Shown here piece after piece: positions 22,268-39,860 of a stretch of 64,000 nt of DNA (positions are counted from its first letter, which is position 1; the number at the start of each line of letters is the position of its first letter). The stretch covers positions 10,031,456-10,095,455 of the forward strand of contig OZ022247.1 in the NCBI GenBank assembly GCA_963978895.1. Direction: 5' to 3'. The translations under genes were made by a program, and so were the position numbers. The stretch comes from Erpobdella octoculata (taxonomy: Eukaryota; Annelida; Clitellata; Hirudinida; Erpobdellidae). The notes under the pieces are model-generated. The model had not been told where the DNA came from and made no database searches. It worked only from the letters and a program-made list of their open reading frames with translations.

Positions 22268-25200
22268 ATGCTTGGTGTTTGCGTGGCTGCGTTAGTGGGA
22301 TTGATTTTAGTAATTATTTATTTTTTAAGGTGGCGGGGAGGTAATTTGAAAGTTGTGTATGTAGTGGTTTTGGGGGACATCGGAAGGAGTCCGCGTATGC
22401 AATATCATGCTCTTTCTCTCGTCGATGCCGGATTTAAAGTTTTTCTGATTGGGTTTCCAGGTAAAAATTTAACAATTCATCTGGAGATTTTTTTTATAAA
22501 AATTAAAAACTATCCTATTTTTTTAAGTCCCTTATTTTAACTTCACTGTCGGTCTTGCTTGCTTGAATGTGAATGCTTGCAAACCTTGAAAGTGAAAGTT
22601 AACTAACTTCCCGTTGCGTTATCCAATCGAGCTGAAATTTTAAATATAACAAGTGGCGTAGTCATGGGGAAGCCCCCGAGGGCCCGTCCTCCACACACCG
22701 TCGCAGGCTCCCACGCAAACTTCATAAGTAAAAATTTTATATGGCAGTTTCAGACTCAGAGTCTTATTTTCTTCTAGCTGACTTTTAATTGTAAAATAAA
22801 AAAATATAAAAAAATTCAAATTTCAAACCTTGAAGCTTGTCTACCTTGTAAAGGGCGATATAATTGATCTTTAATGTTAATCTGACGCGAGTGATGACGC
22901 CATACCGAAGATCAATGAAGCACAGAAGAAAAGCCAATTTGGCACTTATGTTATTTGAAAGCTTTTATACAAAAACACTTGGTATTAACTTGTTTTTACA
23001 AAGCTTTGCCATGAAATCCTGTAAAATTCAACTTGATTGATTCACAAAATAATTATAAAGGATTTGTTTATGTAAGTTTTTATGGTTGGTTTACATAAGT
23101 TGAATTATTATAATAAAAGTGAAAAATATATCCGGAGAAAGTAAACGTATTAACTTTTCCGGGCCCCCTCTTGCAAGTACTCAGGCCCCTCCAGGAAAAT
23201 TTGGCTGGCTATGCCCCTGAATATAACTCGCTCCTCATGACAATGTGGTAATCCCATCAGAGAGATTGTATTGACAAAATTAAAAAGCCCTTAAGCTCTA
23301 CCCTAAAGTATAATGTAATACAACAAAATCTTAAACAAATATAATAAAAATTCATGAATATCATTTTGGAAATAATTTTGTTACAATGAAACAATTGAAG
23401 AAAGGTAGATATGAAATAATTAATAGTTAAAATAAAACAGGAGTGATTTTGTGATATTTAAAGAAAGAACTTAGGTCTTCAAAAATCATAACTTCTATAT
23501 GACGCCATGCATTTTGATTTGGTAAGAGAGCATCTGTTATGGCAGGAATAATTTATCCTGATGTTACAGGGATTTCTTTGACAGTAGTTTGTGATGGCAT
23601 AGCAACTGAGCCACTTGCGGCTGCTTGGACCATGGAACACGGGGCTTTTGGCGAAGCATAAACTCTCTGTATGTATGTATCGCTGCACTGTGATATTACA
23701 GCATAATAAGAGGCTGTGGACTGACAATATCTAGGAGAATAAAAACTCTGATTGCAAACCAGATCAGACGGAGCTTGCTTAGATCTGTTAAATCAGTCTG
23801 TCTAGAGTCTAGACGCACCTCATACAACTGCTCCACATGTCACAGTTACTGTGCCTGTGGACACTGGTTTGCACAGGAAGAGTGAGTGGTATTGAACGGC
23901 ACAAGTCTTTCTCACTTAAATTCACATTGTAAGTGCACACACTGTCAATAGCATAATTTATTTTCAATCCAAGTTAATGAATTCTTATTTATAAAATAAA
24001 TAATTTGAGCATAACAGTATTTCACGGTCATGATCTATAGGTTTTATTCTAAGTGCCCGCATTGTCAATGGCACCATTATTAAAAATCACTAAGCATCTG
24101 CGTCCCGTAATCGTTATCTCGATATCAATCGGGATTTCAAAACGATACGGGATCTCCCGTATCGTTATTAAAATGATACAGCCTGCGGGGAAGTATCATA
24201 TCGAAATAAAATAGCGAGACTTAGATTTTGTTCTTGTATAAAAGTCTCGAAACAAATTTCGAGATTTAAAAAATATCTATATTATAGTAGCCCATGTCAC
24301 TCACTCACTCACTCACTGATTCTGTCTCGCTTACGTAATTAGTCGTATAGAAAATATCGATGTGCACGTAAGAATTTATTACGCGCAGGCGTATAATAAA
24401 AGTTATTAGGCAATTGTACACTCTCAGTCCTAGAGATCAAAAGAAGTGGCGCTGCAATCAAAAAATATTATATAATGATATTTTAAAAAATCTCAGAAGC
24501 AAAGACCACTTCTCAACGATGGTCGTCAATTCACAAGAAATGTTGTGTATACTGCAATTCTTTAATAACTAATTATTGCACTCTTTAAATGTCATTTTGT
24601 TTTTTTTTTGACAATTTTTTATAAAATGTATCCAAAGTACATTGTAATTTTGAAACATCCGTCCATGGGACGGGCAAAACAACTAGTTTTTCTATCAATA
24701 ACGAAAGTCATACATATTTAATTAACGATTGTCACAACTGAGAATATTTGCAATTGATTCATCAACACTGATTAATTAATCTACCTATTGACAGAAGTTT
24801 ATAACTATTTAACTATTATTATCCCCAGTTTAAATTCGGATTTCCTAACAGCCTGTAGCCCCTGGATATTTACTATTTTAAGTCTGGGAACCGGCAGCAT
24901 ATTTCTAAATGGAAATAGTATGCAGTAATTCAGAGGGGCGGGGCTTAAGGCTGGAGGTAAATCGCACTCTAATTTAACATTTTCAATGTTATGCTGTTGA
25001 TATTAATAAATTAATATAAGTGTCGCAAATAATATGAATGGTTGATTTAGTTATTTCAAAGTTAGTTTGAGTAAATTGGAATAAAACTTATTTATAATTC
25101 GTAAAAGGCCTTGACTTCACATTCATGTTATTATTATTACTATTAATATTATTACCCACTATTACTTTAAAGCCCTTTTCATTCATTTGAAATGAAGAAA

Positions 25201-28200
25201 ATTGTAATTGAAGAATTTATTAAAAATAGATAAATAATAAAACAATCAGGGTTAACTGGCCAGTTTCAGCTATATAAAACCACCTTCAGAACCTTATGTT
25301 AAAATAATAAATTAAATATTATAAAGGTTGAAATAGTTGAGTTACAAAATCAGTAATCAGAAATAATTATAATCGACTAGCAAACATCAACGACCCAGCC
25401 AAATTAAAAATTAAAAAATATTGACAGTTAATATTGACTATCAGTGGACAGTGTAAACGTTGCCGAATTAGCTCGCTAGCAATTCGTAACGTTAAAGCTT
25501 GAAGTTATTTATAGCACAATATTTTATTGAATTATAATTCCAGCTTAGTACTTCTTTCGCGCTGACTCAATCTAATTATATCTCACGTTTCAGAAATCTC
25601 TTGATTCTGACAACTCTTTTGATTCTATTAGATAACTTTTGTTAACTTGTCTAACTACAAAGTCTATTCTCTAAAACTCTAAATCTAGATTGCACGAACC
25701 GACTAATTCTACTTCACTAACTCAACTGAACTAACTCCTGAGGTTACAAAATAGGAAAAGTTTCAAAAAAAAATAACGGGATGCAGAATCCTGCTGGCTA
25801 CATCATCTTCTGTTAATCAAAACTGTCAATCAAATTGTGTTGCCATATTTTTTGTCAGTACAACCTTTCTGACGGGATTAACTGACAATGCATTTTAGTA
25901 AAATTTGAAAATTAGAATTTTTTTAAATTGAAACTAATAATTATCTTTGTTTAAAAAAAACAAATACAATTAAATAAATGTTTGTATATTTAAATTCAAA
26001 AAATTATCCTTTTCATAGAAATTTTTTTGCATAAAATGAAAAGCAGGCAAATCGAGAAATATAAGGGATATGTGAAAAAACCTCGTTATTACAGCTTACT
26101 TGTTACTTTTTAAGAGAAATGACCTGTGGTTTAATTTTGATTACTACCTCATGTTGTTGAGGGTGATCACCTGTTAAAGTCTTCTGAGAAATACTAGTAT
26201 ATTGCCTACCGGATATTTTGAAAATACAAATACTAATCATGATAAATCTTTTCCTGACCACTAACCTCTTGTGGGTAGGGGACTTCGGGACATATACAAA
26301 TTTAATACTATGGAATAATTGTATAAACGGAAAGCAACTTGGGATGTATTGCTTGGAGATTATTTGATTTACTATTCATATTTTTTTATTCAGGATCTAG
26401 GCCTCACAATGATATTGTCAGTAACAGCTCAATACAAATAATTTATTTGTTCCCTTTGCCAAAATGCTTAAAAGGTTATTTTCTTTCACATTTGTTCAAT
26501 AAATCATTCTCTTATAACTTACTATAATTTCATTCTTTAATTGAAATGTTTTCTATAAATTTCATTAGAGCATTAAAGAATTTAACTTACAATATCTGAA
26601 AATGTAATTACTGATTTGAAAATGTAGGTAGTACCAAAAGAATGAATAGTTAAATACCAATGAAATCATTGTTTAAATGTTTAATTTAAGGCCTTCCATC
26701 TCCAATCAATTTTTTGGTTCAAGTGATAGAACATGCAGTGGTTCTTCTAAGTAGTCTCTTGTATCATCCTAGACCATCTCACATTTTAGTACAGGTGTGT
26801 TGACAATAAGGTGATAATAGAAATATTGATTTGTTCATATTGATGTGATGATTATGATGATGGTGATAAAGATAATGATAATGGTGGTGATGATGGTGGT
26901 TGTGGTAAGAATGTGAACATGGTGATGATGATGTTTAGGATGATGGTGTTGGTGATTGATGCAGTTAGCATGGTAGCTATGGTGATTGTGGTGAGGATAA
27001 TTAGGTAATTAGGATGATAATAATTGTAACAGGAAGAGTATACTGAAAGTAAGGATAATGATTGTGGTGAGGATGGTTATTATGAGTTTAGAGAAGTGTG
27101 TCTTGACAATAGGCCAAATTTTATGACAGTAAACATTGTTTGTACTTTTTGGCAGAACCCTCCATCTGTTCCAGGGATATTTGTGTCATGGCTGGCTTGC
27201 AAAATCAGGGGAGCCCAACTAATTGTTGACTGGCACAATTATGGATATACCATTATGGCTCTGGTTGTAAATGAACCAACTCATCCCTTGGTTAAAATAT
27301 ACAAATTGTAAGTTGTTTTTCAATCTTCACAAACAACTTAACATTGTTATAGAGCTTGATATATCCAGTTAACCTAGCATATAATACATATAAAGTCTAT
27401 TGAAATATCATGAGATGAGATATATCAGTCCTTGTTGAATAGGCCACATGTTTCCATTCTGAAAAATATAGTGGAAAAGTTAAAGTTATAAAAATTACAG
27501 TTATTACACCACATAAAAAAGATTGATTTGTGATTTTTAGACCTTGTTTGAAGTTTTGCTGTGATTTAAAAAATTGTAAAAATACAAAACATGCTTACTT
27601 TCATAAATGAGTTAAAAAATTGTAATTAAAGTTTCAAGGTGATCTATTTATTAATACAGCAATTGTTATTAAAACAGCAAGAAATTAAGCATTTTTTAAG
27701 GTGCAAAATTGGTTGAAGAATGAAATTTATGTTTATAATTAATGGAACAATTTAACAACAGTGGTGTATTGTTTTATTCTTAACAATTTTTCTTATGTTA
27801 GAGGTATTTGTGTTTATTTCAGTTTTTCCATTTTGAAGCTTGTGTGTGCCACCCAATTAAGGGTTGCACCAGATTTTTATAAAGTAAATAAAAAAGAGTT
27901 TTATCATAAAGTTTTATAAACTTGTCAATTTTTTTCCTTCAGAGAACTTGTTTATTTGTTTAATTTTGTTTACAATGGGCTTTTTTCTGATGTTGGTTAA
28001 GTTGTGTCATCATTAACTTTGTGCCCATGTACAGCTTTAACTGAATAAAAGATCTGCAGTTGCCAAGCTGATACACAGTTTTAAATTTTTTGATTTATTA
28101 TTTGTTTTGCAATATTAAGTTAACTAACTTATACATGCTTTATTTAGAAGTATTTTTTTGTATTTCTTAAAATCTTCAGTTTATCTATTATCAATAATTT

Positions 28201-31200
28201 TTTTCACAGATATGAAAAGTTAATGAGCAGCTGTGCATCAAAAAACATATGCGTTACTGAGAGTATGAGAAAAGATCTAATGGAAAATTGGGGCGTCAGG
28301 TGAAAAAAATCTATAATATTAATATTCTTTTGCAATTAGTATTTCAACATCTGAAATAGAATAGAAATATTTTCAGTTGTTTCTAATAGAAATTTTTTAT
28401 TTAATTTAGTGCAGTCACCTTGTATGATCGTGCTCCTGCTATATTCAAAAAATTGAATCTTCAAGAACGTCATCAATTTTTCAACAGATGCAAAGTTCTT
28501 TTTGAGTTAGCATCTTATTTTATTTGTATCTTACATAGGAAGTTTTTTTAATCATTATTTTTTCACTTCTAATTTCTTTGCATTGGCTTTAAATTTTTAC
28601 TATAAAAAGTCTTTGTTTATTTAATTGGTGTTGATTTTTCAGAGCAAATGAAGAATTAACAAATTCTTTTACAATTGAGAGAACAGATGGAGATGTTTGT
28701 TACAGAAAGGATAGGCCTGCTCTCCTTGTTAGCAGTACCAGTTGGACTCGTTAGTAGTTTGCATTTAATTGTAAAACTTTCCAGTTGTCAATCCAGGTAT
28801 ATAAAGGTGATTTATTTATAACTAGTTAGTTTTGCACATGCTTTAAAAGCATTTATTTTGAAAACCTAAGAAAATTCCAGCAGTTTCCATGCACAGAATA
28901 ATTTTAAATGTAGAAACTTTTCTAGTGAAACAGCTGGGCAATAATGTTGACTTTGTATGGTTGGTATCCGTAGAGCCGTAGATGAATGGTTAGATATATT
29001 ATAAGTAGATAAATGATTAGGGATATTATAAGTAGATAAATGATTAGTGATATTATCAGTAGATAAATGATTAGGGATATTATCAGTAGATAAATGGTTA
29101 GGGATATTATCAGTAGATAAATGATTAGGTATATTATCAGTAGATAAATGATTATGGATATGATCAGTAGATAAATGATTAGGGATATTATCAGTAGATA
29201 AATGATTAGGGAGGATATTATCAGTAGATAAACGATTAGGGATATTATTAGTAGATAATGATTTGGTATATTATCAGTAGATAAATGTTTGATGATATAT
29301 ATCATGTGAAAGCCACCATAAACATATCAGTTTATTTTAAAAAATGAAGCCGATATCACATCTCATTCCCAATAAACTCAATATTGTAGTAATATTGATT
29401 CTTATATGATAAGCTCATATTTAATAGACTATATTTAACTGTTTAATTATAATAATTTAAATTTATTTGCTTGAGAAACATGTTTTATTTCTGTGTTTTT
29501 TTTTTATATCAAAAGCTATTATTTTTATTATTTATCATTATTTATTATATTTGTTTAATTATTTAAAATAAATAATTTGTTGCAGCTGATGAAGATTTCT
29601 CCATTCTATTTAATGCTTTGGACTGTGAGTTGCAAATTATTTTTTTTTATATGAATTTAATTCATGTTGAAGTTGATTTTCTTTTATAAAAGGTTACAAC
29701 AAGGCTGCAGAAAATAGCTTATCTTGTCTGCCTTCAATTTTGTGTGTCATCACAGGTAGATAAGCTTATGCTTTCCTTTTTATTAGTCCTAGCAATTGTA
29801 TATATGCATTCATAACAAAACATTTTGGATTAAACTTTAATAAAAGGCAAGGGACCATTGAAGGATTTCTACACTTCTCTCATTCAGAAAAAGAACTGGC
29901 AGAAGATCAGGGTCATCACTCCGTGGTTGGAAGCAGAAGACTACCCTTGCCTTCTTGGATCTGCTGATCTTGGAGTTTGTCTCCATACTTCATCAAGTGG
30001 ACTTGACTTACCTATGAAAGTTGTTGACATGTTTGGATGTCAACTTCCTGTTTGTGCAGTCAGTTATGAATGGTGAGAATTTTTGAAGTTTTTCAGAATA
30101 AAGTTATTTTTAATGGATGTTAAAAAATAGGTTTTTAAGTGTTTAAATATGAATAGCACCAAAGTTATTTTAGTTCAGTAAATAATTTTAGTTCTTTTTA
30201 TTCTACTTTCACATTTTATTTTTTATTTTTCTACTTTAATTAATTCTACAATTTTAGTTTTTATTATTATTTAGTTCTATGAAATTAATTTTACTTTTTA
30301 TTTTTATTTTATTAGCAAAAATAACTTCCGTTTTTATTTGATTTTAGTTCAATTTTAGCTCATGTTTTATCAACAATTTTTCTGAATTATAACCAACAGT
30401 TTTATTCATTCTATAATCATGAAAATAATAATTAGGGTTCTGAACATCCCGGTTTCGGATACACGTGCGGGTTGCAGGTAAAACTGCACTCCCATTGGTA
30501 GCCAGTATAATTGTCACCAGTGTACTCCCATATGCACAAGCAGTTTCAGGCACTGCTGAGGTGTATATATTTCATGAAGCAGCGCCTTAAGCGTCATGAC
30601 CTTTACCTTAACTTTTTCAATACTTTTTGAATTATTATAACTTCTCACCATACATTTCTTGGCGTAGATGTTGTTGACACTATTTTGCTAGTTAATTAGA
30701 TTTATAAAAAATTCTATAAACTCAATTCTGTAGATGATCATCATTTTACTACAATGTCTGTATAATAACATGTGAATCAACAAGCATATTAGCATAGACA
30801 ATAAAAAGTTCGACGGACATATCACAAACAATTATTTAATAAAATTTTGTCCAATCGATCCGAAAATTTGATAGAATGCATTGTTGATCAGTTCGGAGGT
30901 ATGTTTAAATTTTTAAGTCTCTAGCTCATTTGAAGACAGACAGACAGACATACAGAGAAGTCAAGTTAAGTAAAAGCGTGTAATGATTTAGTATAAAATA
31001 TATAGTGCATGTATGGGCTTATTATATTTGTCTGAAGAACAGCTTATAAAGGTTACTTGAATGGTCGGCCCAGTCTAAAGAAATCAGCCTGTGCAGAGTT
31101 CTTGTTATATTTACAATTATCCTTTTTTGACATTGAATTTCTGGTCATTATTATTTTTATTAAATAAGTTTTCAAAACATTCATTTTTACTATATAAATC

Positions 31201-31597
31201 TTTCAGCGTAACTGAATTAGTGACCGAGGATGTAACGGGAGTGACATTTAAAACATCTGATCAACTATCTGGTCACCTCACGGTTTGAAACTGTTTAAAC
31301 ATTTAATTTATACCTACTTATAAATTTGTAAACTTTTGATATTTCTTAAGTTAATTTATACCTACTTATAAATTTGTAAACTTTTGATATTTCTGAAGTT
31401 TTAAAAGTTTGGCTATTTGGTTTCATTTCAGTTTTTGATAAGTTTTTCTTATAAACACCTTTTCTTGGTAGAAATTGCTTAGAAATTTCCCTGATGGTTG
31501 TGAAAAACTGGATGTTCTCAGAAGAAATTTAGAAAATTCAAAACTTGTGGGATGGAAGGACAACTGGAATGCAAATGTTGCTAATTTATTTGTTTGA
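22268..31597 (+). CDS. ALG1: ALG1, chitobiosyldiphosphodolichol beta-mannosyltransferase
   Basis: ALG1 adds the first mannose to GlcNAc2-PP-dolichol on the cytosolic face of the ER. Twelve exons join in phase: 22268-22460, 26394-26474, 26691-26794, 27156-27307, 28210-28299, 28410-28505, 28643-28749, 29586-29624, 29693-29755, 29847-30072, 31207-31282 and 31472-31597. The product is 450 aa (human 464). Residues 2-20 form the membrane anchor. Conserved blocks: [61 protein letters not shown] and [17 protein letters not shown], the last being the GT33 donor-site signature. A poly(A) signal AATAAA lies at 31631. The long first intron (22461-26393) is full of repeats. Small exons 8 and 9 (39 and 63 bp) are supported by phase and by human alignment. 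Confidence 0.95.
22651..23219. mobile_element. hAT-type MITE with exact 8-bp duplication (ALG1 intron 1)
   Basis: The left end is AAGTGGCGTAGTCATGG. The right end, reverse complemented, is CAGGGGCATAGCCAGCC. The target duplication AATATAAC is exact at 22643-22650 and 23220-23227. It has GC-rich ends and an AT-rich non-coding core. It sits inside an older dispersed repeat: the flanking phrase ATCCAATCGAGCTGA recurs as ATCCAATCGAGTTGA at about 50803. Confidence 0.85.
24285..24690. repeat. Dispersed repeat with (TCAC)n head and ACTAG tail
   Basis: It starts near TAGTAGCCCATGTCACTCAC and ends CCATGGGACGGGCAAAACAA followed by CTAG. The end, read in reverse, is ACTAGTTGTTTTGCCCGTCC, which resembles the ACTAGCTG...TTGTTTTGCC heads at 33273 and 46107. 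Class is uncertain. Helentron-associated or SINE-like elements are possible. Confidence 0.5.
26840..27080. repeat. Imperfect GATGAT/GGTGAT microsatellite
   Basis: A purine/T-rich tract of GATGATGGTGATAA-like units in ALG1 intron 3. No coding meaning is seen. Confidence 0.8.
28985..29292. repeat. Minisatellite, about 27-bp unit, in ALG1 intron 7
   Basis: About eleven tandem units of GATATTATCAGTAGATAAAT followed by GATTAGG. Units are contiguous with no unique spacers. The minus-strand ORF through it (repeated LLIISLIIY) is an artefact of the repeat. Confidence 0.9.
30765..30990. repeat. Dispersed repeat with GACA core, copy 1 (ALG1 intron 10)
   Basis: It shares AGCATATTAGCAT, TTTTGTCCAAT, GATCCGAAAATTTGATAGAA and GTTCGGAGGTATGTTTAAAT, an (ACAG)n core and the tail AGAGAAGTCAAGTTAAGTAA with the copy at 50517-50785. 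Confidence 0.8.
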
Positions 31598-31898
31598 TTC
31601 GACCCAATTGTGATTGTACATTTTTGTCCTAATAAAAATTATATACTGGTTAATACTTTTCTTGGCTGGCTAAAGCAGATGAATTATCCTGTATGATATT
31701 TCTATTTTGTAAATATAATTTAGTTTTGTAGGATAGATTTGTTAAAATTATTCTGGACAGATGCAGACGTTAATCAATCCAAAAAAATGGTATGATAGAC
31801 TCTATCAGATAGAGGCCGAAAGATAGTGATTGCGACGTCCAGCTAAGCTAAGAACTGTCCAACCTCAACTTAGCTTCTATGTGATGCTCAACAGATAA

Positions 31899-32606
31899 AG
31901 GGTCATCCATACATTACGTACGCACCGTTAAATTACGTGTGTCCCGAAAAAATGACTTGTGTTTGTACTCAAACTTTAAAATGATATATCATATATTTAA
32001 ATTTAAATACATAATTTCATGTCTGGATGTACAGCACAGCATTACATATGTTAGAAATTTGCGTTTTCCTGATAGGCGGCGCTATAATTTCAGTCATTTT
32101 TTGCTATTAATACCATAATTTTTAATAGTTCAGATTGCCATGTAAATTGGCGCGATTTTTAAAATTAACAGTTGGTGTCAATTTTATATTTAGTCTAATA
32201 ATGATATTTAAATAATAAGTCTGTTCTGTCATATAATTTTATATCCTACGAACAAACACCTAAAAAATTATCTATATGATTACCCCTTTCTTTTAGAATC
32301 AACAGAAATGGGTACCGGTCTACCCCTTCACCAGTGACGAACCATTTAAAAAAAAAGAAAAAATAAGAAAATTAAAAAAAAACCTTTTGGAAAAAATATG
32401 AAAGTTTTTTGCATAGTTTTTTTTTGGTTGTGCTCCCAGCCGTGAAAATGACAATTTTATGGTTTTATGCAATATTTATACTGCTTTGTGGGGAGGTAAA
32501 GTCGCCGTGCATATTTACGCATAGGGGGAGGGGATCTGAAAATGTACGAGAGGAGGGGGAGTCGAAATCTGTAGTTTATTGAGAACGTAATATATGGATG
32601 GCCCCT
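31899..32606. mobile_element. MITE with AGGGTCATCCAT termini
   Basis: The left end is AGGGTCATCCATACATTACG. The right end, reverse complemented, is AGGGGCCATCCATATATTAC. Flanking ATAA on both sides is a candidate 4-bp duplication. The interior is non-coding. Superfamily not assigned. Confidence 0.65.
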
Positions 32607-33272
32607 ATAACGAGAATATATTGAAACAGTTAAAAGTCAATGCTCGTATTTGTTTTGATGTGACATCACTATCATGAACTTTAGGTACATCCTCTGGTCA
32701 CAAATGTGTGACACCCTCTCTCTCCTAGTCGTATGACGTCATTCATGTACGAATGTACCTATGGTCTTTATACAAGCCGAACGAATTGATCAGAATAGCA
32801 ATCAATTTAACCTTAACATCTGTAAAAGCTGAGTGGTCCCTCAACTGTCTGAAACTGATCAAAACTCACCCGAGAGAGAGAGTGACTATAGATGACAGAC
32901 TGGCATTGCTGGATTGTCAGTGCATTCTAATATGAAAAATTTTCGGAAACTGTTCGAATCTGTAGTAGTTTTTGTTCTGCCCCTGCGGTGGCGTCATTTC
33001 ATCAAATCCATGGGAGTGGGGAGTAGGAGAAACATTTAGAAAACTATAAAAGGGGTACAGTTTTTTAAAGACCTTAAATTACAAATATTCTGGGGTTTAA
33101 ACCCTCTCCGAATTGATCTCTAAAATATGTGTAATGCGTGAAAACTTAATATTTCTGGCCAAGGGTACAGTCAAAAAGGGGGAGTTTTTGAGGTTAGAAC
33201 TACTTAGAACTCCCCCTCCGAAAGTATTCCAAAATTTTTTTCGTTTGAATTTTTTTGGATGATAATATATAT
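32607..33272. other. No gene recognised
   Basis: AT-rich sequence between the MITE and the next repeat. The 60-codon ORF at 32753-32935 shows no recognisable domain and starts without supporting context. Confidence 0.5.
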
Positions 33273-33604
33273 ACTAGCTGACTCAGCAAACGTTGTTTTG
33301 CCTTATAAATTGTTTTGGTTTTTTTATTAAAAGTTTTATGTCGCTTTCCCGCTCTCGGTCGTTTCCCACTCCCGCTTGCCTTCCCATTCCCGGTCGCTTT
33401 TCTTTTCCCGATCGTTCTTTCGCTTTCGTTTGCTTTTCCGTTCCCGCTTGCTTTTTCGTTCCCGCTCATTCTGCAGTTACCGTTTCCGTTCGCTCTTTCG
33501 CTCCACTCATTTGTGACCGATTTAAAAGTTGTTCACAAAAACCTTTTCTGATTACCTCTCAAGCTTGTGTGAAAATTACATCACGATCAGATAAATGGTG
33601 AAGC
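33273..33604 (+). repeat. ACTAGCTG-headed minisatellite element, copy B
   Basis: The head is ACTAGCTGACTCAGCAAACG, followed by TTGTTTTGCCTTATAAATTG and then a TTTCCCGCTCTCGGTCG-type tandem tract. Its far end is cut by the LINE that begins near 33605. It shares its head with the copies at about 43261 and 46107. Confidence 0.75.
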
Positions 33605-39764
<6,160 letters not shown>

Positions 39765-39860
39765 TTTATTTGTCTGTCTGTCTGTTCTTTGTTTTTTTTT
39801 CAAATATTTATGTATATATATATATTTAAATAAATATATAAATATGTATATATATATATA

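Noticed and set aside
28985..29292. Regular ~27-bp repeats resembling a CRISPR array
   Set aside because: Units are contiguous with no unique spacers, and the array lies in an intron of a eukaryotic gene. It is a minisatellite.
33293..33601. Overlapping ORFs with SFP/RFP-like repeats (also 43392, 46211 and 21789)
   Set aside because: They translate the purine/pyrimidine minisatellite in all frames; composition explains them.
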